In this document: positions 57,325-64,000 of the stretch, piece after piece
Position numbering within the stretch: the first letter of the stretch is position 1
Layout of the letters: each line of letters opens with the position of its first letter
Assembly (NCBI GenBank): GCA_039583875.1
Contig: CM077163.1
Span: 236,894,646-236,958,645 of the forward strand
DNA length: 64,000 bases
From: Platanthera guangdongensis
Taxonomy: Eukaryota; Streptophyta; Magnoliopsida; Asparagales; Orchidaceae
Direction of reading: 5' to 3'
Notes under the pieces: generated by a model
What the model was told of the DNA's origin: nothing
Databases searched by the model: none
Seen by the model: the letters and a program-made list of their open reading frames with translations, nothing else
Program-made: the position numbers and the translations under genes

Positions 57325-57580
57325 GAGGGGGAGCAAGGAACTCAAGTGTGAGCACAGACGCAAGAACTGAGGGGGTGCAAGGGGTCAAATGCTACCGACC
57401 CCGATTTGCAGAAGCCGAAAAGGGGGAGATTACCCTCTCGGCTAAGGCTAAGGTGGCTCCAAGCTTGCTCCCAAGAAATTGGTATTGGTAATGGATCACT
57501 CATTCAACTCAATTTTAAGTTTATATATGCTCTATTCACCTTAGCTTGTAGGGTTTAGGCTTCTTCAAATAGTGGGAGAT
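57325..57580 (+). promoter_or_regulatory. Multiple polypurine tracts of F
   Basis: Four purine blocks lie between the pol stop and the 3' LTR: GAGGGGGAGCAAGGAA (57325), GAGGGGGTGCAAGGGG (57369), AAAAGGGGGAGAT (57418) and AGTGGGAGAT (57571-57580, touching the LTR). Repeated purine tracts upstream of the 3' LTR are a described trait of Sireviruses. Confidence 0.72.
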
Positions 57581-59294
57581 TGTTGGGTATTGTATCCACA
57601 ATGTACCTGATTTGAAGAAGCCCCTGGACAAGCTAAGGTCAATAGACAATGTATTTGATAAAATCTTTCAAGTTGTACTTGCAGCTATTCCACGCTAAGT
57701 GCACACCATTGTCAGGGTGCAGTAGGTCAATATACACGGGTCTGCACGACGTAATCCCTCGTTGAGCAGATCAGTGTGTTGGCCTACGTGTACTCTCTCT
57801 ATTGGAGTGCACTTACTTTCAAGTATAGGGCAGTGTTTATGCAAGAGAAGACAAGGAGCAAGGATGGGTCAAGGAGCAGCTCTTGGGAGGAAAGACGAAA
57901 ATTCGTCTAAGTATAATTCGACGAGAATCACCAAGTGATTCTCGCCGATTCGGCGAGAATCACTAATGATTCTCGCCGAATCGTCGAGAATCATTAGTGA
58001 TTCTCGCCGACTCTTTCCGGCTACCTCAAAACGGTGCCAAGTAAGATTCGGCGAGAATCACTAGTGATTCTCGCCGAACCCATCGCTGAGCAGATCATGA
58101 ATTCCAAGTAACTTTCGTTGAGAATCAACAAGTGATTCGGCGAGAATCACTAGTGATTCTCGCCGAACCCATCGCTGAGCAGATCATGAATTCCAAGTAA
58201 CTTTCGTTGAGAATCAACAAGTGATTCGGCGAGAATCACTAGTGATTCTCGACGAATCGTCGAGAATCACTAACTGATTCTCGCCGATTCGTCGAGAATC
58301 ACCTGCGATTCTCGCCGATTTTTACTTAGCGATTTCTCTGGAAGCTGCTGGACCGGATTCTGCCGCTGGACTATCTTGAACCGGATTTCGGGATTCTTCT
58401 TGTGGGTCCCACAACGGTCAAATTCGATTTGTCTACAGTATATATACGGGTATTTTGAACAGTAGACGGACACAGAAAAGAAGCCGAGCACGATCAAACC
58501 CTAAAATCGCGAAACTGCTCCGCCGCCGCCGTCGCCGCTCGCGCTAGTCAGTCGCCGCTGTTGATCGCGTTTCTTCCCGATCTCCAGCGACAGAAGCTTA
58601 GCCAAGCTTTGAGTCTCACGTGTCTATCCAGAGATCTCTTGTCTCTCGATTTGTTGATCGGGAAAAACTTCCCCGTCCGAATCGATCGAGACGACCGATC
58701 CTCGTGTGACCGTTGGAAGACCAAGCTAGCTTCGCTACGAAGATTGGATCTCTAAGTTCAGCAGCCGCTCATCATCATAGCCGCCGATCCCGAAGCAAGC
58801 CGTCGCTCGTCTTGCCGTCGCCGGTTCCGGGGAGATCCTTTCCAAGAGAGACCAAAGTTGTAGACTCTTCGTTGACTTCACGAACACGTCGTCGAACGAA
58901 GAGGAACACCGTAGTCTCCGAACAAAGTTTGTATCTCATGTACATTCTATTTTACTTTTGTTGTAAAGGAACGATTGTTCCGTGTTGTAAGGGTTGCGTG
59001 CAACCTGGTTTGTGGGAGTGTTGACTCCTACGTGTGGAAGGGTTCCTTCCGATAGTGCAAGGATTGGATTTCAATCCTGTTGGAGAAGTGACCGAGTCGT
59101 CCCGTGTTGGGAGATAGGTCGAAGGGGGAAAGTGGATGTACCCAAGTAGGGGAACCACTATAAATTGCTTGTGTATTCTGTGTGCTGTGCTGTTTGTTTT
59201 TATTGTGCAGGTACCGTCTTAAATTCCGCAAATACGCTTCACGTCACCTATTCCCCCCCATAGGTGAATATAGTTGACACTAGGTGGACTTTCA
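57581..59294 (+). repeat. 3' LTR of F (1714 bp)
   Basis: Starts TGTTGGGTATTG, ends GGACTTTCA, followed by GTCCT. It carries an 89-bp tandem duplication within the palindrome array (second unit from about 58168) that the 5' LTR lacks, and the final 39 bp that the 5' LTR has lost. Confidence 0.88.
57910..58315. repeat. Palindromic array in F 3' LTR
   Basis: Same GAGAATCACTAGTGATTCTC units as 51632-51954 plus one more from the 89-bp duplication (CCCATCGCTGAGCAG at 58079 and 58168). Confidence 0.88.
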
Positions 59295-59299
59295 GTCCT

Positions 59300-61760
59300 A
59301 ATCTTTTATGTCATAGTTCATTAGGTCTACAAATGGAATTGAATAAGCATATATCTACCTTAGTTGAAAGAAAATCCACAAGATAAATGTTATCTTTCCT
59401 TTTATCTATCAACACAGTTGTGTTGTCCTCTGATTTGATTTTGCATGAGGATTTGTTGAAAGTCACTTGGTAGCCTTCATCACACAGTTGACTGATGCTG
59501 ATTAAGTTGTGCTTCAGACCTTCCACATAAGCTACTTTCTTGAATGTGACTGAGCCAATCTGGACTGCACCATATCCTTTTGTTAGTCCAAAGTTTGAAT
59601 CACCAAATATTACTTTGGGTCCAAGTTTGGCTTTGAAGGATGTGAAATTCTCCTTGTTTCCTGTCATGTGCTTTGAGCACCCACTATCCAGATACCATTG
59701 CTGGTTTGATGTTGGATAGGTCTTCACCTGCACATAAAACAATTTATTTGTTTTTGACCCAGTTTACCTTGGGCCTAGGTTGATAACCTTTAAAATCTGA
59801 AATAAAAGACATCTCTGGTTGACTCTTATAGCCTTCAGGATGATATCTCCTAAGAGGTATTATCCATTCAGTATAAGGGTTAAACCTCTGAGATGTAGGA
59901 CCTCTAGGATTGAAGTTTGATTTACCTTTGAAAGATTTTTCAAAACTCTGAGCTGAGTTCGACGATCTCTGAGCTGAGTTCGACGATCTTGGGTCAGATC
60001 GTCGAGCTCCATTCGAAGATCGACTATGCCAGAGTTCAGGGTTCAGAAATCGTCGACCTGAGTTCAACGATTCAGCCTGAGATTATTGAGCTCCATTCGG
60101 CGATCGTCGAGCTCCGTTCGACGTTTTCTGTTGAACTTTTGTTTTTTTAGGTAAATCAGAATTCTTCCTAGCCACCTCTACAACTCCCTTACCTTTATCT
60201 GAGATAAACTTGATTGAGGTTGTTAATACTATAGGTTGGCTGGATGAAGCACCCAAGCCCAGTGTACTATTGAATCTTGAGTTCACTGTGCTTGTGATGT
60301 CCATTAGTTTGATACTTCTCCCATTGAGGGATTCTTCAAGCTTCTTGGCCTCTGATAGTTCACTTTTCAGTGAGGCTATCTGCTCCCTACAATATTCCAA
60401 CTCCTCAGAGAGTTTGAGGTTATCTGGTTTTAAGGTGTTTTGTTCAGACAATTGATTTCTGAGAGAAATAATTTCTTTCTCAGATTTTAATAGATCTAAA
60501 CACAGTGCCTTAAATTCACATTTGAAGTCCTCTGAATTAAAATCAAATGAGTCTATTACCTGATCCTCTTCAGATTGAGTTTCTGATTCAGACTCAGACT
60601 CTTGTTCTGCATCAGTATTATGTTGAGAGGCATTGATAGCCATCATGCAGAACTCCTTTTCTTCAGCATCATCTTCATCATCACTTGAGCTGGATGAAGC
60701 TTCTGATTCTTCTTCTATTTCACTCCAGGTTTCAGCTACAAACCCCTTCCTGGTATGTTTGTTCTTGTTGGAGGAGGGTTTGTCATTGCGATTTTTCTTG
60801 AAGTCTTTGTCTCTTCTCCTTTCTTTCCTGTCCTTATTGTCCTTATTCTGATTTTCTGGACAGTCAGACACAGTGTAGCCTGGTTTCCTGCATCCAAAAC
60901 AAATAATTTCTTTGTTATTGGACTTATCATACTTTGGTTTTTCATGCCCTCTGAATGACTTTTTCCTGAAGTCCTTCCTGACCATTTTATAAAATCTTTT
61001 GGCTAGTAAGCTTAGCAGCTCTTCATTACCTGTGACCTTATCTTTAGGCTGATCTTCAATAGCTTTGAATGTATTGATTTCTCTTTTTTGATTGCGGTAA
61101 AGCAGCCTTCTGCTCTTCTTCTTTATTCTTGATGAGCAGCTCATAAGACTTGAGCTTGCCCAAAAGAGCCTCAGTGGTGATCTCATTTAGGTTTCTGGCA
61201 TCCTTGATTGGCCAGATCCTTGAGTCCCAAGTGCTGGAGAAGCACATTATGATTTTGTCATTGAGTTCAGTCAATGAGATCTCCTTGTCCAAGGTTTTCA
61301 GTTCATTGACTATAAGACTAAGTCTGTTATACATATCAGCAACTGACTCAGTTTCTTCTTTCTTGAAGTTCTCATACTGAGTTATGAGATGAGATCTTCT
61401 ATCTTTCCTTTTTTCTGCAGATCCTGACACTATTTCAGATAGTTTGTCCCATATCTCTTTTGCTGAGTTGCATTCAGCTACTTTTTGAAAGATTTCATCA
61501 GACATGGTTTGTGCCAAAATGTTCATTGCTTTGGCATCTGCAACTTTCCATTTTTTGATTTCTGCATCTGTTCCTGAAGGAGGTGGAACAACACTTGTAC
61601 TTGTATTTGCTGGGGGTCTTGAACACACTGTCAAAATAAAATTAAAGATATCTTCATCAATAGAATTCATGTACAATCTTATCCTTGCCTTCCAAAGTGC
61701 AAACTTAGATAGATTGCACATTGTAGGTCTGGTGCTAGCATAATCTTTGTTCTGTACCAT
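59300..61760 (-). pseudogene. E gag and protease
   Basis: Gag starts at 61760 (MVQNKDYASTRPTMCNLSKF) with a UBN2-like core (AKEIWDKLSEI, ALLGKLKSYELLI). A frameshift near 61085 leads to the frame 61186-60083. That frame has the CCHC knuckle CFGCRKPGYTVSDC, an acidic Ser/Glu region and a coiled coil (SEELEYCREQIASLKSELSE). After a stop, 60067-59744 carries the in-frame repeat block (SSNGARRS, SSNSAQRS) and ends FNPYTEWIIPLRR...WVKNK. Pol opens after a stop in the next frame: protease WYLDSGCSKHMTG (about 59690) to the pre-integrase (KHNLISISQLCDEGYQV), with HKRLG at the F insertion edge. Close to intact. Confidence 0.86.
59945..60125. repeat. TCGTCGA/GAGCTC repeat block inside E gag coding
   Basis: Several copies of CTGAGCTGAGTTCGACGATC and ATCGTCGAGCTCCATTCG, the motif of the E LTR array, here lying in the gag reading frame and giving repeats such as SSNGARRS and SSNSAQ. 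Confidence 0.82.
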
Positions 61761-61886
61761 AGTTTTATATAAAGATAAATATAATACAAATAATAAAAAT
61801 AAAAACTCTCTATAAAAGCTTGATCTTATCAGAGATCTTTTGGTTCAGGTGTTAGCCTGTAGGAACAAGGTAATTTAACCAACCTT

Positions 61887-61898
61887 CCTCTGATACCA
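61887..61898 (-). promoter_or_regulatory. Primer-binding site of E
   Basis: CCTCTGATACCA on plus, i.e. TGGTATCAGAGG on the element strand, two bases from the LTR; 11 of 12 bases match the initiator-Met complement. Confidence 0.8.
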
Positions 61899-62342
61899 AT
61901 TGAAAGTGGGGATAAGATCTACCTTAACTCTAGAGGGGGGGGGGGGGGGGGGTGAATAGAGTTTATCAAAATAATTTTCAAGTTAAAAACTATTTTGCAG
62001 TGGAAGACTTAATTTAAATATATGTGTACGGTGCTTGTAGTAAATAAAAATGTGAAAGCAAGAAATAAAAACACAGCACACAACAAACAAAATATAGCAA
62101 CCAGAAGATACAAGGAGCTATAGTGGTTCCCCAATCAATCTGGGTACATCCACTACTCTTCTACCATCCTAGGTAGGAATCCACTGCAGGATGAGTTGAT
62201 CATGTGTCATGGGCACTAATGAGCTTTTGATAAGGTGCTCAAAAACCAAACTAGATTTTTTGATCAGGTTTCTTGCCACCACTGAGTTTTGACAAGGTCT
62301 CAGAAACCAACACAAAACTTTTGAAGGGAGTTTTGAGAAACC

Positions 62343-62350
62343 CTTTTATA
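62343..62350 (-). promoter_or_regulatory. TATA box of E 5' LTR
   Basis: CTTTTATA on plus, i.e. TATAAAAG on the element strand, about 440 bp from the PBS side of the LTR. Confidence 0.6.
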
Positions 62351-62984
62351 GCAGAAAAAGAAAGAGGTGAGATGTTCTTCTCTATCAACAATCAGAGAGA
62401 AGACTAGTGGATGATGTTGTCAAAGCTCCCCCTGAGATCTGGAAGTTGTTTAGGAAAAGAAGCTTTGCACTAGGGTGATAGGTCTTCAGTAGATGAGATC
62501 TCCAGCAAATGATGATTCCAGCAGTTGCTGAAATGTGTAGTGTCTGGAGTCTTGATGGATGAAGCCTTTGAACACTTGAGTCAAAAGAGATCTATAAAAT
62601 CTTCTTTTCTGTATGTTGATCTCCTTCAGTGGTGAGTATTCTGAATGAATTCTGTTTGTGTGTCTGTCTGTGTGTCCAGCAAAGAATTCTTTTCTGTGTG
62701 TGTAGAGTAGCAGAAAGAATATGCTCTCTTATTCCTTAGATCTGAAAAGAATGAATTGATTCTCTGTCTCCACGATAGCCGTTAATCACTCATTAATGAC
62801 TTCCTTAAATGAATTTTGTCTCTGGATGAAAGTCCTAGAAAACATTCCTTTAAATCTCCCTTGAAACTTGCTCCAGATTAATTGAAACGGATACAAGATC
62901 CTTGGAATAAATGTTGAGAATAAATAAGATAGAATTCCATAACTGTCTGAATTTGAATCTTGAGAATTGTCGATCTCTCCAGAA

Positions 62985-63225
62985 AATCATCGACCTGAGC
63001 TCAACTATCGTCAACCTGAGCTCAGAGACTGGAACTAGGCTGAAAACTGAAATCATCGATCTGAGCTCAACTATCGTCGACCTGAGCTCAGAGATTGAGA
63101 AAACAGCTAGAGACAGAAACGTCGATCTGAGCTCGAAGATCGTCGAATGGCGTTCGACGACTCGTCGAACTGAGCTCAGAGATAGTCGAACTGAGTTCGA
63201 GGATTCGTCGACCTGAGCTCGACGA
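62985..63225. repeat. TCGTCGA-CTGAGCTC repeat array in E 5' LTR
   Basis: Equivalent of 44650-44910 with a few base changes (for example ATCATCGA in place of ATCGTCGA). Confidence 0.82.
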
Positions 63226-63406
63226 AAGTGACTTAGTCTCCTGAATTTGAATATCTGATCTGAGGGTCTTGGGGGCAGCTTTCAAGCCTAATTTTCTAAC
63301 CCTTAGACTCAATTTAATTGATCTTAAAAACTATACAAAGAGGTCAAAATAATTTTCCTAAGGACATAGTGATCCTTGCCCAAATCAGTAATAGGGTGTT
63401 CCGACA

Positions 63407-64000
63407 TATCAGATAATTATGCTTGACGACCATAAGATGTTTGATCACTGGTTGACCGGCGAACCTGGAAACTATGCTAATTCCGTGCTTGATGTTTGGT
63501 CGAGTATTTTTTAGATAGATTAAAGACCCACAATGCTTCTAAAATTTTCGGCATCAACATCCTCTTCTTCTTCCCTTTTGAAAGTTTCTCTCCTGGAATC
63601 ATATGGGTGACACAAGTATTGTATTTATACATCAAGGTCTTTTGAGAAGTTCTTCGGCATAACGTTCCTAAGAGATGAAAATCTTCCCATGGCTATGTTG
63701 AAATCGAAGGATCAGAAAATGTTGAATATGGCCAAGACTGATCATTTCATACTTATCTTTCATGTGTTCTTTAAATTGGTGGATCATGGTTCAACAAGTA
63801 CATGTGAGAATCAAGTTGTCAACATAGATGCATAATTTAATTGTTTCTTCTTCTTCTTTGAGGTATAGATAAGGTTTTGTTGAACTTCTCTTAAAGCCGT
63901 GCTGGCACAGATAAGTGTCTATGTTGGGGTTCCAAGTATGAGATGTCTGTTTGAGGCCATATAAGGTCTTGGATACTTTATAAACCTTATCTTTCTCTCT
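63407..64000 (-). pseudogene. Element G reverse transcriptase, running off the window
   Basis: Minus strand reads KVYKVSKTLYGLKQTSHTWN (about 63930-64000) and IYVDNLIL (YVDD changed to YVDN, about 63800-63830). It continues with KYEM...LGHIQHF and GEKLSKG near 63590, broken by stops. After removing E (TSD TATCA) it continues into the RNase H at 43220-43598, so both are halves of one element. Confidence 0.8.

Larger units (their letters stand above)
51304..59294 (+). mobile_element. Element F: Sirevirus-like copia element, RT deleted, inserted in E integrase
   Basis: LTRs start TGTTGGGTATTG at 51304 and 57581. The outer 3' end is GGACTTTCA at 59294. Target duplication GTCCT at 51299-51303 and 59295-59299; E integrase reads WHKRLG-type sequence on one side and GHINLRT on the other. 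The 7991-bp element keeps a very long gag with two zinc knuckles, PR and IN. It then jumps to RNase H with no RT. Several purine tracts precede the 3' LTR. LTRs are nearly identical apart from an 89-bp duplication and a missing 5'-LTR end, so insertion is recent. Confidence 0.9.
43599..63406 (-). mobile_element. Element E: Sirevirus-like copia element with extra 3' ORF
   Basis: LTRs at 61901-63406 (5') and 43599-45090 (3'), flanked by a perfect TATCA duplication (43594-43598 and 63407-63411). PBS TGGTATCAGAGG at 61887-61898; purine tract AAATAGGGGGAGAT before the 3' LTR. Internal order on the minus strand: long gag with CFGCRKPGYTVSDC, PR, IN, RT, RNase H, then a ~2.9-kb extra coding region. 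Large LTRs, this gag type and an extra ORF after pol are features of SIRE1-type Sireviruses. Interrupted in IN by F. Confidence 0.88.
61901..63406 (-). repeat. 5' LTR of E (1506 bp)
   Basis: Plus-strand start TGAAAGTGGGG, end GTGTTCCGACA, followed by TATCA. Nearly identical to the 3' LTR. It contains an 18-base G run (61935-61952; 7 in the other LTR) and the repeat array at 62985-63225. Reversed TATA box at 62343-62350. Confidence 0.88.

Overview
This is a retrotransposon-dense stretch of nuclear DNA from a flowering plant. Almost every base belongs to nested or rearranged Ty1/copia-type LTR retrotransposons. They are recognised from TG...CA long terminal repeats, primer-binding sites resembling the initiator-Met tRNA complement, polypurine tracts and degraded gag-PR-IN-RT-RNase H reading frames. 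One host gene is visible: a class III (GH18) endochitinase at 36210-37218, split by one 100-bp intron. I see no rRNA, tRNA, CRISPR array or bacterial-type operon. A large monocot-like genome is plausible from the Sirevirus-type elements and a Tourist-type MITE, but I cannot fix the species.

Layout, left to right. Element A (+, copia) covers 1-1500 and 9025-11144 and is split by C1 (1501-9024), a complete two-LTR copia element. A sits in a minus-strand LTR fragment, H (11145-12386). B1 (12387-14881 and 30254-30395) is a chimeric copia remnant split by D (14882-30253, minus). D itself carries a 2.6-kb gypsy-like solo LTR (16509-19127, TSD TTCTT), a 1.0-kb foldback element J (22426-23434, TSD AAGCC) and another complete element, K (23525-29700, +). 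A truncated relative, D2 (30407-32273), follows, then chimeric copy B2 (32274-35388). The gene island is at 35389-37846, followed by chimeric copy B3 (37847-41748), a scrambled junction zone (41749-41960) and element G (minus, 41960-43598, continuing at 63407-64000). G is split by E (43599-63406, minus, TSD TATCA), a Sirevirus-like element with a long extra ORF downstream of pol. E is split in its integrase by F (51304-59294, +, TSD GTCCT), another Sirevirus-like element, which has lost its reverse transcriptase.

How the parts relate. C1, D and K belong to one LTR family. C1 keeps a full, though mutated, gag-PR-IN-RT-RH order. D and K share the same two internal deletions (protease; most of RT-RNase H) and the same loss of a catalytic integrase Asp, so they look like a non-autonomous lineage mobilised in trans. 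B1, B2 and B3 share one head-to-head inverted fusion, an antisense RNase H tail joined to a sense gag zinc-knuckle. This means an already rearranged unit was copied.

Regulatory arrays recur in unrelated LTRs: palindromic GAGAATCACTAGTGATTCTC repeats in F, TCGTCGA/GAGCTC repeats in E (also found in-frame in E gag and before its extra ORF), a 102-bp array in the solo LTR, and a 96-bp array in K. No retroelement here has an intact pol, so all coding parts are given as pseudogenes or remnants. The chitinase appears intact.
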